Under the pieces are notes generated by a model. That model had not been told where the DNA came from. It did not search any database and saw nothing but the letters and a program-made list of their open reading frames with translations. Below, piece after piece: positions 44,418-53,192 of a stretch of 64,000 bases of DNA; the stretch's first letter is position 1; each line of letters begins with the position of its first letter. Where the stretch lies: positions 48,766-112,765 of the forward strand of contig CAIUQR010000102.1 in the NCBI GenBank assembly GCA_903901335.1, read 5' to 3'. The position numbers and the translations under genes were made by a program. This DNA is from an uncultured delta proteobacterium. Its GTDB lineage: Bacteria > Desulfobacterota > Desulfobulbia > Desulfobulbales > Desulfocapsaceae.

Positions 44418-44648
44418 ATTTACCTGTCAAGTGTCACCGACATAAGCAAACACACTCTTGGAGACACCTATTACGGGGCAGACAGTGACGTTAACAGTAT
44501 ATATGCAGATCAATCCAATGGCAGCACCGGCACACCTCTTTTGCCGGCTGACGCAATACCGTCAACAATAGCAAGTAATGAATTTGCTCCCCCGGCTGTA
44601 GGGCCCAGCGGGCAAGGATGGATTGCGAAATAAAGGCCATTTCACGTT
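44417..44648 (+). pseudogene. promoterless 3' fragment of a pilin gene (direct repeat copy 2)
   Basis: The 232 bases aligned to 42895-43126 are an open frame LSSVTDISKHTLGDTYYGADSDVNSIYADQ...GPSGQGWIAK ending TAA at 44631-44633, plus the same trailer. It has no pilin N-terminus, start or promoter. The frame is intact and differences include many silent ones. It may be a remnant of a tandem pilin copy or a silent cassette that can recombine with the expressed gene. Confidence 0.85.
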
Positions 44649-44690
44649 ACTCTGATTGATACTCCTATTTGCCCGAAAACAGGCGCTGAA

Positions 44691-45101
44691 ATGCGTCGAA
44701 ATGTGCGTCCTCTGACATTGACCTACAAGGGCGAGTCAATCACCTTCGATATGCCTGGGTGGTATTGTGACGAGTCAGACGAAAGCATTCACACCGGCGA
44801 GGACATGAAGGTTTCCGACCGGATGTTAAACCGGCTCAAGGCTTACAGTGAAGGTTTGCTCAAACCGGAAGAAATTCAGCGCATCCGCAAGAAGCTGCAC
44901 CTTTCTCAGAAAGCCGCCGGGCTGATGATCGGGGGTGGTCCACGAGCATTTCAGATGTACGAAAGTGGCGACAGGCTACCAAGCCGGGCCATTAGCAGCG
45001 CCTTGGTGTTGCTCGACCATAACCCGAAAGGTTTGGCCGTGCTCAAGGTGTGCCCTGACAAAATTGTTTCCGTATCCCGTCACCACAAACAACGTTCGTG
45101 A
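44691..45101 (+). CDS. MqsA-family antitoxin, N-terminus altered at repeat junction
   Basis: A 136-residue protein with VRPLTLTYKGESITFDMPGWYC, IHTGEDMKVSDRMLNRLKA, and a helix-turn-helix KKLHLSQKAAGLMIGGGPRAFQMYESGDRLPSRAISSALVLLDH. These are hallmarks of MqsA-type antitoxins. Upstream, in frame and without a start codon, codons from 44667 read ICPKTGAE, the family's usual N-terminus, so the native start seems to have been lost where the pilin repeat ends at 44648. ATG 44691 then serves as start. No MqsR-type toxin gene is adjacent, so it is an orphan and possibly still a repressor. Confidence 0.75.
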   Translation: MRRNVRPLTLTYKGESITFDMPGWYCDESDESIHTGEDMKVSDRMLNRLKAYSEGLLKPEEIQRIRKKLHLSQKAAGLMIGGGPRAFQMYESGDRLPSRAISSALVLLDHNPKGLAVLKVCPDKIVSVSRHHKQRS

Positions 45102-45122
45102 AGCCGAAGCGGGTTTTAAACC

Positions 45123-45158
45123 AAAAAAAATCCCCCGGCATCGGTTGATGCCGGGGGA
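45123..45158 (-). terminator. intrinsic terminator of the pilY1 operon
   Basis: TCCCCCGGCATC (45131-45142) pairs with GATGCCGGGGGA (45147-45158), loop GGTT; on the minus strand it is followed by eight T residues. It ends the fimU-to-small-protein operon 48 bases after its last gene. Confidence 0.92.
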
Positions 45159-45205
45159 CAAGATCGAAAACGATTCTTCCCTCACCTGTTCATACTTTCT
45201 TTACA

Positions 45206-45541
45206 TCACATCGGATCAGTTTTGACCGGAGGAGGAAGTGGGGCTACCTGTAATGTATTCGCCCCGGCGGCAATCTCAATATAGATATTTTTCCCATCGG
45301 GATGGACAAAATATCTCAAGGTTACGGTATCTCCTCTCTGATAAGGAACCTCTTTGATTACCTGGGAAGGCAGAAATATTTCGCCAGTATTGAGCCTGAT
45401 TTCCTTGTTTGATATCGTATCAACCTTCCCGGTTGCAATATGCGTCTCAGGGACAATCGCGCCTAGAGAAAAAGAGACCGGGAAGAAGAGACACGCGGCA
45501 ATAACTGCTATCTTGAAATTCAAGAGCTTAATATTTTTCAT
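45206..45541 (-). CDS. small exported protein of the pilY1 operon
   Basis: About 111 residues from ATG 45541 (GGAG at seven bases). N-terminal signal peptide KIAVIAACLFFPVSFSLGA, then a mature beta-rich domain: ATGKVDTISNKEIRLNTGEIFLPSQ...GDTVTLRYFVHPDGKNIYIEIAAG. It resembles DUF5666-like OB-fold secreted proteins in appearance only. It ends the minor-pilin operon, 48 bases after pilY1, and may work with PilY1. Not recognised as a known pilus protein. Confidence 0.7.
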   Translation of the reverse strand: MKNIKLLNFKIAVIAACLFFPVSFSLGAIVPETHIATGKVDTISNKEIRLNTGEIFLPSQVIKEVPYQRGDTVTLRYFVHPDGKNIYIEIAAGANTLQVAPLPPPVKTDPM

Positions 45542-45601
45542 TCCATTCTCCATCAGTTGTGGCAGTAGCGACTGCTTTCATTAAAAAGAAGACCCTAGAC
45601 C

Positions 45602-48600
45602 CTAATTCCTTTGACTGTTCCCTTCCCGCCAATAGTAGAGCTCCAAGCCGAGTCCGGGACTAGGTATCTGGAAGAGCCCAGCGCCTTTTGGTCCCACAAG
45701 CTGGCTCCCCATCATCGACATTGCCCCGGCATCTCCGCCACTGGTGAATATTGAAAATCCTGAGGGAATTCCATATATAGCATTATACTTCTTGTAACGA
45801 TCCGTAATTTCAACTTTTGTTCCATTCACATCATTCAACAAATTCAGATTCAGTGCTGCACCGCCGGTCGAGTAATCAAGCGAATAGCCAAAACCATTTC
45901 CTGTCGGATTGCATGAACTGCTGGAAGTTGGCTGATAGGAGGTAAAATACACTATACCTGCATAAAGGATAGGCTGACTGTCAATCGACTCTCCCGTATG
46001 GTTATCTGTGGAGGTCAAGTCGTTGGTAATATAATTTATCTGACCGGATGTTGTCATGCATGTGCCCTGATCCTTCAGTACAATGTACCATCCCTTGGCA
46101 TCATTCTCCTTGACTCCATTTTCAAGGGCGAGCGAAGTCGGCATAGCCGGATTCGGAGCATATGTGGCGTCATCCGTAAGAAAAGTTCGGAGTTTCGCCT
46201 TGGTTACTGTTGGATCTACTATTTTCGGATCGGTGTAAGGCCCGTCGATACCACAGGTCACATTCAGCAGATCATTTTCCGTATAGCCGTTCTTACCGCT
46301 ATACCCCACGGTTGAAACAATCGGCGACGGCGGGATGACAACACCGTTCGAATCTGTCTGAACTGCGGTAACAGAACTGTCATCGTAGACGGCATACATC
46401 CTGTTGGCAATCATTGCGTAGGTCGGATGCTCCCGATCACCGGTACCGAACAGGAGAGTGGCAATTTCGGACGTTCCGCTAAAGGTGGTATACGGATAGG
46501 AATAATTTTTCTGGTCAAAAAACGGACCGGATCCACCCCATGAAACAGCCGGTGGATAAAAGGCTTTTCTCCCCTGGTCAGGAACTACATTCGTACCTTT
46601 TACCAAATTATCGATTGAACTTGAACTGCCGGGATTGGCAGAAAATATTTTTGTCGTTGACCAATCTTTTTTAGTAACCGTCCAGGTCCAGACTGCCGGG
46701 TTACTCGGACCTGCATTTTTGTTTATAAACTCCTCAAAATCATAATTAACCCTGAAGAGATTCGCATAAATATCGATTCCATAGATGGATTTCAAGGTGT
46801 TGATATTTGTACCGGAATGTACTTTTCCGGAAGTATCCCTGTACGTGTAGTTATAGGCACCGACAACCACGGCAGGTGAGGCGGGAAAACTGAATTTCAT
46901 ATCAGACCGCGTTTCAGAAACTCCAGTGGTGGTATTCGTTAATGGTGCAGCAGAGGCATAGGTCACTTGAAAGGGCAAAATTTGTGTACCAGTCGCTGGG
47001 ACAACGAGAGCGGGATTGTCGATATCAACAACAAAAATGCCTTGCCCTTTTCCGTCCGCAATGGGGTTAAAAGGATCGTAATAAGTGTTTCTTGTCCCGT
47101 TAACGTCTAATTTATCCTGGGTAGCAGGATTCCATATGGTTGTGCCCGGAGTGGGATAATGCCCATTGGTCATTGTTTGACCGGCAATGGTGGTGGAATA
47201 AGGGTTTCCAGTCTTATTCACGTCTGTAAAAGGCTCCGGGTAATTGTCCTCCAGGGGATCATATCCTCCGGTGAAAATCGCCACATCCTGAAAGGTGGGG
47301 TTGCCGTCAGTATCAATACTCACAGGCACACTGGCAACCATAACGTCCGACCACGACTGGGCAATAACCGGGTTTGAGTATTGCCATTGGATTGTCCATA
47401 AGGAGGGATCAGGATTTGAAATATTCAGGCTCCAATAGTATTGCCCCCCTCTACGCTCGCCAAAGATCAGATATTGCGGTTCTTTATTCTTACGATACAG
47501 GGTAATCGGACCATCAACCATATCGACCAGGCCCTGGAGTGGGAGTTGTATCAGATTAGGCAGAAGATCCCCCGGAATAAAGGCAGCGATCTCCTGACCA
47601 CTATGGATGCCGATAGTAGGATAAATTATAGAAGGAGGATTATAGGTCCCAACGGGAGTATCCTCAAATACATGCAGCATGCCGTCATTGGCGCCGACAA
47701 CAACAAGTCGTTTTATTACCGTACTAAGATTGTTTGTATCATAGTAATCAATTACCACAGGTTTCGAATGAATAATGCTGCCCAGGACCCAGGGCCTTAC
47801 GGCAACAGGAGTGCCCACCGGGGGAGTGCCCACTGCGGTGTTGGCATCATAGGTATATCCATAAACATAATTAACGATTTTATTTCTGGTGAGTTTATCC
47901 GCTGCGGCCGTATTCGTCGCTAATCCTAAGGCCGTCGGTAAAACAGTTTGATCGAATTTGGTTATAGAATATGTTCCAGCGTTATTATTTAAGACAGAGA
48001 TCTTTCGAGACCAATAAGGCGCAGGAACCGCCGGGGTGCCGCTTGCAAAATTCGCATTGACCTGGTCAAGCAGCAGCTGACCTGCACCATTATCCGTAAC
48101 ACCGAAGGGGCCGGTTTTACCTGTCCATATATCTGTGACGTTACTCAAGAAGTTGCCGTTGCTATCAATCGCCTTAGTATATGCACCATCATAAATCATC
48201 ATCGGGTCCTGCCCCAGAGTGGCATTACCCAACTTGAATTTTTTCAGATTCCCATCCCAGCTTCCCACCCCTTCGGGAAGAAAGAGCCCGAAATAAAGGT
48301 CGCTCCCGTTCTGTATCTTGTTGGTTGCATCGACAGAGGCCACCGGAGCGGTGTAGGAAACTGCGTCAATCATCCCCGCTATCGCCTGTTCAATCGCTTG
48401 CACAACCTGGGCCGTATTGAATACCGTGAAATATGACCCACCACCGTCAATCGCCGCATCCATCAACAGCGGATGAACAACGCCAAAGGCCATTTGAACG
48501 GTACGAATATTTTTACTGGAGCCGGCCTGATCCGCCGCGGCTATCGCTGACTTGTTATAAAAACTGTGAGTGTAAAGGTAATGAGCGACAGAGTCGTAAT

Positions 48601-50212
48601 AGTCTGCCGGTGCACCGCCGGCGGGATATTGCGATGGATCCTGTGTCCAGCCATCCGCGTCATTCCAGCTCGATTGGGTAAAATCCACGCCCGAAATTTT
48701 ATTCCAAGTAGTGTCTCCGGACGGAAAACCATCGGTCAAAACGAGGACATAGTTTTTATTGCAAGAGTTGTCAGTGATGTGAGTGCTGTTATTATAAAAT
48801 CCGTTAACGAAAACATCCTGCAATGCCCCTCCCAGCGGGGTTCCACCGTTCGGTGTTGTGGCATTAATCGCAGTTGTCATGGCAGCTTGGGTAACAGGAG
48901 TGATATTATTAAGCAACGTGGTTGCGGGCATGACGGTTCCATTGGAACTGAAGGAGGCAAACCCCCAGGACAATTTACTGTACACATCGCTGAGAACGGT
49001 AGTCAGGGCCGCCTGTGCTATCTGCAATCGAGATTGAATCATGTAGGAGGCACTGCTGCTCGTGGTGTAATGATACTTCTTGATGGTAAAGCCCTTGCCC
49101 ACAGTATTGTCACCGTTTGATTGGAATGTGACTTTCACTGTAGGCCCGGGCACTGATACGCTCCATTGACCGGCACCCATATTATTGTTGGTATATGTAG
49201 TACAGCTACTTGTACCATTCCCCTGGCAGACCTTGACCGTATCGCCACTATTACCCGGCACATCAAAAAAGTCGAACTGGACCTGTATGACTCCGGAGGC
49301 GGCGGCAGCCTGGGTAATTGTCCATGATACGGTTGCTGGACCCTTGGGGTAATTTACCGTATTATTAGGAGAATTATATACAAATGGCAGCGGCGTGGTC
49401 GTGCCTGAGCTTGTTGAGGTATTCCACTGCGTCGCTCCGACATACGCCACATTCTTCCAGGCGGGGGTACTCCCAGTGCAGGAAGCGCCACTCCCTAGTA
49501 CAAGGTTGTATACATTTTGTAAATTTGCCCAATTGCCTTTGACCAGAAACACCTGCGGATTCGTTCCGGTAGTGGCGACCGTTTTCGTCGTAGCATTTGT
49601 ATAGTATCGATACCCGGAAAAATAATTCCCCGGGGCCTCCATCAGACCCTGAAACCCTATATCAATGCCGCCTTGTAGATTCGTCAGAAGTATATCCTGA
49701 TTACCAGGCAAGGTTGCGCCATCAAGGAGAACATGACCAGTAACTGTATCAACTGTAAGCCGTGCTGTACCGGTTCCATCGGAAACTAGGTTGCCGCCGG
49801 CATCGATTGTCGTATGCGTGTCGATTGCGCCGGTCCAGGAACCATTAGCGCCGGTATCACCTGTAAAGGTATGTGAATTACCGGCAGCAGTAGTAATTCC
49901 AACGTTGACGGAAGCGCTCAGGAGATAGATGGTATCCGTTTTAAAATTTATATATGTGGCAGCGTTTGGGTCACATATAGTGCCCAGGCTCAAGTAATAG
50001 GTATACATCGCCCCATAATCGATGCTGTCCTCATAGACCGCGTAATCCATACTCCCCGTAGTATCAAGCAGAATATAGGCATTATTTTTGGTGCTCGCCG
50101 CATAGATATCGGTATCTCTTGCCTGCGTCGTCTGTACGGACATGACGAGTACTATTCCTGCAAGAAGGAGCAGAACTTGACTGATAGTCTTTTTACGCCC
50201 ATTTTTTTTCAT
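45602..50212 (-). CDS. pilY1: type IV pilus tip adhesin / biogenesis factor PilY1
   Basis: A 1536-residue exported protein, start ATG 50212 with AGGAGG seven bases upstream. Signal peptide KTISQVLLLLAGIVLVMSVQTTQA. Residues about 40-660 include a von Willebrand-A-like region with MIDAS-type ILLDTTGSMDY (Thr in place of the first Ser) and NYVLVLTDGFPSGD, and a large beta-rich insertion. The C-terminal part (about 790-1400) is the PilC/PilY beta-propeller with RLVVVGANDGMLHVFED, YLIFGERRGGQYYWSLNI and AIFTGGYDP. PilY1 helps surface sensing, adhesion and pilus extension. The classical calcium loop was not clearly found. It follows pilX in one operon. Confidence 0.9.
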   Translation of the reverse strand: MKKNGRKKTISQVLLLLAGIVLVMSVQTTQARDTDIYAASTKNNAYILLDTTGSMDYAVYEDSIDYGAMYTYYLSLGTICDPNAATYINFKTDTIYLLSASVNVGITTAAGNSHTFTGDTGANGSWTGAIDTHTTIDAGGNLVSDGTGTARLTVDTVTGHVLLDGATLPGNQDILLTNLQGGIDIGFQGLMEAPGNYFSGYRYYTNATTKTVATTGTNPQVFLVKGNWANLQNVYNLVLGSGASCTGSTPAWKNVAYVGATQWNTSTSSGTTTPLPFVYNSPNNTVNYPKGPATVSWTITQAAAASGVIQVQFDFFDVPGNSGDTVKVCQGNGTSSCTTYTNNNMGAGQWSVSVPGPTVKVTFQSNGDNTVGKGFTIKKYHYTTSSSASYMIQSRLQIAQAALTTVLSDVYSKLSWGFASFSSNGTVMPATTLLNNITPVTQAAMTTAINATTPNGGTPLGGALQDVFVNGFYNNSTHITDNSCNKNYVLVLTDGFPSGDTTWNKISGVDFTQSSWNDADGWTQDPSQYPAGGAPADYYDSVAHYLYTHSFYNKSAIAAADQAGSSKNIRTVQMAFGVVHPLLMDAAIDGGGSYFTVFNTAQVVQAIEQAIAGMIDAVSYTAPVASVDATNKIQNGSDLYFGLFLPEGVGSWDGNLKKFKLGNATLGQDPMMIYDGAYTKAIDSNGNFLSNVTDIWTGKTGPFGVTDNGAGQLLLDQVNANFASGTPAVPAPYWSRKISVLNNNAGTYSITKFDQTVLPTALGLATNTAAADKLTRNKIVNYVYGYTYDANTAVGTPPVGTPVAVRPWVLGSIIHSKPVVIDYYDTNNLSTVIKRLVVVGANDGMLHVFEDTPVGTYNPPSIIYPTIGIHSGQEIAAFIPGDLLPNLIQLPLQGLVDMVDGPITLYRKNKEPQYLIFGERRGGQYYWSLNISNPDPSLWTIQWQYSNPVIAQSWSDVMVASVPVSIDTDGNPTFQDVAIFTGGYDPLEDNYPEPFTDVNKTGNPYSTTIAGQTMTNGHYPTPGTTIWNPATQDKLDVNGTRNTYYDPFNPIADGKGQGIFVVDIDNPALVVPATGTQILPFQVTYASAAPLTNTTTGVSETRSDMKFSFPASPAVVVGAYNYTYRDTSGKVHSGTNINTLKSIYGIDIYANLFRVNYDFEEFINKNAGPSNPAVWTWTVTKKDWSTTKIFSANPGSSSSIDNLVKGTNVVPDQGRKAFYPPAVSWGGSGPFFDQKNYSYPYTTFSGTSEIATLLFGTGDREHPTYAMIANRMYAVYDDSSVTAVQTDSNGVVIPPSPIVSTVGYSGKNGYTENDLLNVTCGIDGPYTDPKIVDPTVTKAKLRTFLTDDATYAPNPAMPTSLALENGVKENDAKGWYIVLKDQGTCMTTSGQINYITNDLTSTDNHTGESIDSQPILYAGIVYFTSYQPTSSSSCNPTGNGFGYSLDYSTGGAALNLNLLNDVNGTKVEITDRYKKYNAIYGIPSGFSIFTSGGDAGAMSMMGSQLVGPKGAGLFQIPSPGLGLELYYWREGNSQRN

Positions 50213-50247
50213 GAGAATTCCTCCTGACGTCTGGCTCCCCATACGTC

Positions 50248-50865
50248 TTATATTGCAATCTTGACGCCCACCTTCATGCCGCCAACTTCAACATCAGTAT
50301 TTTTATGGCCGTTTATCCGGAACTTATAACTTGAAAACATCGCTGCATCGTAACCTTTTGGTGGAGTATCAGGATTGAGATATGTCACCAGATAGGAGTA
50401 ATCCATTCGGTTATCGGCAGGAGCAATGCTATGCAGGAGATTCTCCATAGGCCAGTTGGTGGGATCGCCCGCGCCCGTGGGGGTGAGGAGAGCGGCGTAG
50501 GCGGCGGCGGAGCCGGAGGTCAAATCTCCCCCAAAATCATATTTTCCAGGTCCAACACCAACGGGTGGCACAAGCAGCTGATTCAGCAAACTGGGATCAT
50601 TAACCATATACCAGGGGAAAGTGGCGGTGCCGGCATAACCTAGTTTTCCACTTTCGGACATCGCCCCACCTTCAGCCATATTAAAATTTTCTTCAAACAC
50701 CTGCCGATTTCCGGAGATCATTATTTCTAACGTCGAGGTATTCAGAGCCCATACGCCCAGCAGTGTGATCACGACAAGCATCACCAGGGAGAAGACCAGG
50801 GCAAAACCATCCTCTCCCGTTGCCATTTTTTTCCTCTGTATTTTTTTTTTCGTACTCTTAATCAT
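50248..50865 (-). CDS. pilX: minor pilin PilX-like protein
   Basis: A 205-residue protein with N-terminal hydrophobic helix GFALVFSLVMLVVITLLGVWALNTSTLEIMISGNRQ, which is the PilX_N pattern (ALxxxLxxLxxLTxxGxxAxxxxxxExxMAGNxR). The body is glycine/proline rich and has few cysteines. Part of the tip complex with PilVW and FimU. AGGGG precedes the ATG. It follows pilV (33 bases) and precedes pilY1 (35 bases). Confidence 0.82.
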   Translation of the reverse strand: MIKSTKKKIQRKKMATGEDGFALVFSLVMLVVITLLGVWALNTSTLEIMISGNRQVFEENFNMAEGGAMSESGKLGYAGTATFPWYMVNDPSLLNQLLVPPVGVGPGKYDFGGDLTSGSAAAYAALLTPTGAGDPTNWPMENLLHSIAPADNRMDYSYLVTYLNPDTPPKGYDAAMFSSYKFRINGHKNTDVEVGGMKVGVKIAI

Positions 50866-50898
50866 GTCGCTAACCCCTGAAAAGCATTCTTTTTGTTT

Positions 50899-51471
50899 TT
50901 ATATGCCGATTTTTGTATTTTTATATTTGTAGGTAGTATACTGAAGATGTTGCAGCCCCCCCAGGGGAGATTGCCAATACACAAAGAGATTGATGACGCA
51001 GGCAGGTTGTATTGCCGCTCCGGTTCCAAAAGCATCCAGGTTGGCATTCCAGAATACCTGGTACGATCTGCCGCTGTCATCGACAAGACTGCTGCCAACG
51101 ATACTATAAGAAGCTGGGAAATTCGGGAAATCCGCCGCCGATGGGAAAGCTGGGAAATTCGCCACCGAAAAACTATGGCCTGCCGCAGCCGGAGCAACCG
51201 CCGCCCCCCCGATATTTGAACCACTATTGAGACCGGCAACACTAAAGGCCGTTGGGGTTCCGACTGGACAAGCCCTTGCGTCATCAAAAGGCAACCTCTT
51301 CAGTTCCTCCATGACCGCAAGCCCGATATCATTGGCCTTTGTCCTCGCCATCCCGTTATCGTTCCCTCTGATAGCCTGCATCTGCATAAGTGCCGCCCCA
51401 ATTATTCCGACACTCAGTATTAAAAGCGCAATCATCGCTTCCAGGAGGGTAAATCCGTTATCGTTTTTCAT
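50899..51471 (-). CDS. pilV: minor pilin PilV
   Basis: A 190-residue prepilin with a six-residue leader, MKNDNG|FTLLEAMIALLILSVGIIGAALMQMQAI, and the LxxMQxxAIRGNDNGMARTKANDIGLAVMEELK segment typical of PilV. C-terminal part is variable (SFSVANFPAFPSAADFPNFP, a local repeat). Start overlaps the pilW stop by four bases. Confidence 0.85.
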   Translation of the reverse strand: MKNDNGFTLLEAMIALLILSVGIIGAALMQMQAIRGNDNGMARTKANDIGLAVMEELKRLPFDDARACPVGTPTAFSVAGLNSGSNIGGAAVAPAAAGHSFSVANFPAFPSAADFPNFPASYSIVGSSLVDDSGRSYQVFWNANLDAFGTGAAIQPACVINLFVYWQSPLGGLQHLQYTTYKYKNTKIGI

Positions 51472-52214
51472 GATGAGAATTTATTCCTTATCTGTATGGT
51501 GATTATCTCAAGCTTTCTCCGAAAATTATCAGGAAATGGCCCCCAGACAGTACCGGCGGCAGTAGTATAGGTCCTGGCATCAGTATAGTCAGGATCAGCC
51601 CTGCCGGCCCTGGCAAGCACTGAAACCTGAACACGGACAATATGCGCAAGCTGTGCAGCGCTCGGGGTAGTTGTTGGTGGTGTTCCATCATCCATCAAAT
51701 AACTAAATTCAATTGCGGCTATATTCTCCGCAATAGGCTGGAATCCCGCGCCCGTATCTCTTCCTAATGGGCGAGGATTTGCCCAATCAACACCAGCCGG
51801 CCAGTCTGCAATACCATTACGATTCGCGTCATCGGCAATTGAAAAGCCATAGGTGACATTTTCATTCGGATCAAAAACATTGCCATTGGCCTGATTGGGA
51901 TTGACAGGATCTCCTCCGATATCACGGGTAAACTGCAATACCCCCGGTGTGGCAACCACAATACCGGCCCCGGACAAACCGAGTGGATCGCAGCCGGCTT
52001 CCCGGATATCCTGAGACATCATGACCACCGCCGCCCGAAGATTCTGCTGCAGGTCCGCGACCGCCTCCTGGGCGGTCTGACTTCTCTGCTGTGAGCGATA
52101 GACTGTAAAGACCCCTGACATTATTAAACCGACAATCAACATCACCATCATCAGTTCGACAAGGGTGAATCCTTTTTGACTGTTCCGCCGATATGCTATT
52201 TTACAAAGAGTCAT
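51468..52214 (-). CDS. pilW: minor pilin PilW
   Basis: A 248-residue prepilin, leader MTLCKIAYRRNSQKG|FTLVELMMVMLIVGLIMSGVFTVYRSQQRSQTAQEAVADLQQNLRAAVVMMSQDIREAGCDP, with LQQNxRxAxxxMxxDIREAG the PilW mark. Between fimU (17-base gap) and pilV. Confidence 0.87.
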   Translation of the reverse strand: MTLCKIAYRRNSQKGFTLVELMMVMLIVGLIMSGVFTVYRSQQRSQTAQEAVADLQQNLRAAVVMMSQDIREAGCDPLGLSGAGIVVATPGVLQFTRDIGGDPVNPNQANGNVFDPNENVTYGFSIADDANRNGIADWPAGVDWANPRPLGRDTGAGFQPIAENIAAIEFSYLMDDGTPPTTTPSAAQLAHIVRVQVSVLARAGRADPDYTDARTYTTAAGTVWGPFPDNFRRKLEIITIQIRNKFSS

Positions 52215-52231
52215 AATCCTGCCCTGATAAA

Positions 52232-52831
52232 TTATGGAGTTGTAGTACGCATGCTACCAGAGACACTTACACTGGTAGTAAATGTATCAGGCGTTCTTGT
52301 ACTTGCGACTGTAATGCTTCCGACAATACCTCTGGGTGGGACGTTTGGGTCGTTTGGGTCAGGGAAGGATGGCAACCTGATGGACGGAGGTAAACCCCTT
52401 GATGTAAAGCCAAGGGAAGGCGGTACTTGTGGCACTGCCGCAGGAGATATCAGGAAGGGACTGATAAACGGCCCGTTCCCAACCGGAAACGTAACTGTCC
52501 TGAGAGTTGGTTCAGTTCCCTCCTGGATTCCGTTTCCAGCAATCGCTCCTGCACCCGCCCCATTATCCTGGAAGATAATATAGCCGGTAGGAGGGCCTGG
52601 AGTGAACACCACCGCAACATCACTGTTCAAACGTATCGCTTCACTTTTTGCCCATGACAGGTCGGAATATACCTGTCTCGATACAGTCCGAAGGTTAAGA
52701 CCTGCATACCAGTTTCTGAAAAAAGGATAGGCAACCGCTGAGAGAATCCCAATTATTACCACTACGACTACAATTTCTACCAGAGTAAAACCAACGTTTG
52801 TGAGAGAGCGATTTTTTCCGAAATTTTTCAT
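52232..52831 (-). CDS. minor pilin FimU/FimT-type (GspH family)
   Basis: A 199-residue prepilin from ATG 52831 with AAGGGTG upstream; leader MKNFGKNRSLTNVG|FTLVEIVVVVVIIGILSAVAYPFFRNWYAG. Body matches GspH/FimT (SRQVYSDLSWAKSEAIRLNSDVAVVF, GYIIFQDNG), with a proline-rich end. It is the first gene of the minor-pilin/PilY1 operon and corresponds to FimU of Pseudomonas. Confidence 0.85.
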   Translation of the reverse strand: MKNFGKNRSLTNVGFTLVEIVVVVVIIGILSAVAYPFFRNWYAGLNLRTVSRQVYSDLSWAKSEAIRLNSDVAVVFTPGPPTGYIIFQDNGAGAGAIAGNGIQEGTEPTLRTVTFPVGNGPFISPFLISPAAVPQVPPSLGFTSRGLPPSIRLPSFPDPNDPNVPPRGIVGSITVASTRTPDTFTTSVSVSGSMRTTTP

Positions 52832-52870
52832 AGTGGCTTCACCCTTGAGAATCGAGATTTCAATTTTATA

Positions 52871-52886
52871 TGCAAAATCCAAACCA
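52871..52886 (-). promoter_or_regulatory. candidate sigma-54 promoter of the minor-pilin/pilY1 operon
   Basis: On the minus strand TGGTTTGGATTTTGCA has GG and GC at correct spacing and ends TTTTGCA. The -24 half is weaker than at the pilin genes (TGGTTTG against TGGCACG). It lies 40 bases upstream of the first ATG. Context with pilR supports it. Confidence 0.45.
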
Positions 52887-53070
52887 ACAACTATTGCCGG
52901 TGTCGAAGTTCTTTCATTTTATGAAACGTTTTTGACAGCGAACCCCGGCAGAGACAGATGGCTATTCATTGCAACATACTCTATATACGATGTTTCTGTT
53001 TCGCTAAGAACACTCAAACAGCATTGAAGACTTTTGGCGAGAGGGGGATATTTCAACAGAATTTTATCCA

Positions 53071-53105
53071 TGCAGAGGAAAAATGTTTGTGCTTTTTCCT
53101 CTGCA
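53071..53105. terminator. hairpin, possible terminator after DUF2237 gene
   Basis: TGCAGAGGAAAAA (53071-53083) pairs perfectly with TTTTTCCTCTGCA (53093-53105), loop of nine bases. T residues lie within the stem rather than after it, so terminator strength is doubtful. It lies 88 bases after the DUF2237 stop on the minus strand. Confidence 0.4.
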
Positions 53106-53192
53106 CGATTCCATATTACCCTCTTTATGTAAAATATTTTTATAATCTATTTTAACAAAGGTCGTTGGAATGTAGCCGGCTCTACGAAATTT

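Larger units (their letters stand above)
52832..53192. other. intergenic region between fimU-type gene and DUF2237 gene
   Basis: A 361-base AT-rich gap. It contains the candidate sigma-54 site of the minor-pilin operon (52871-52886) and, nearer the DUF2237 gene, a perfect hairpin at 53071-53105. The stretch between them shows no gene. Confidence 0.4.
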
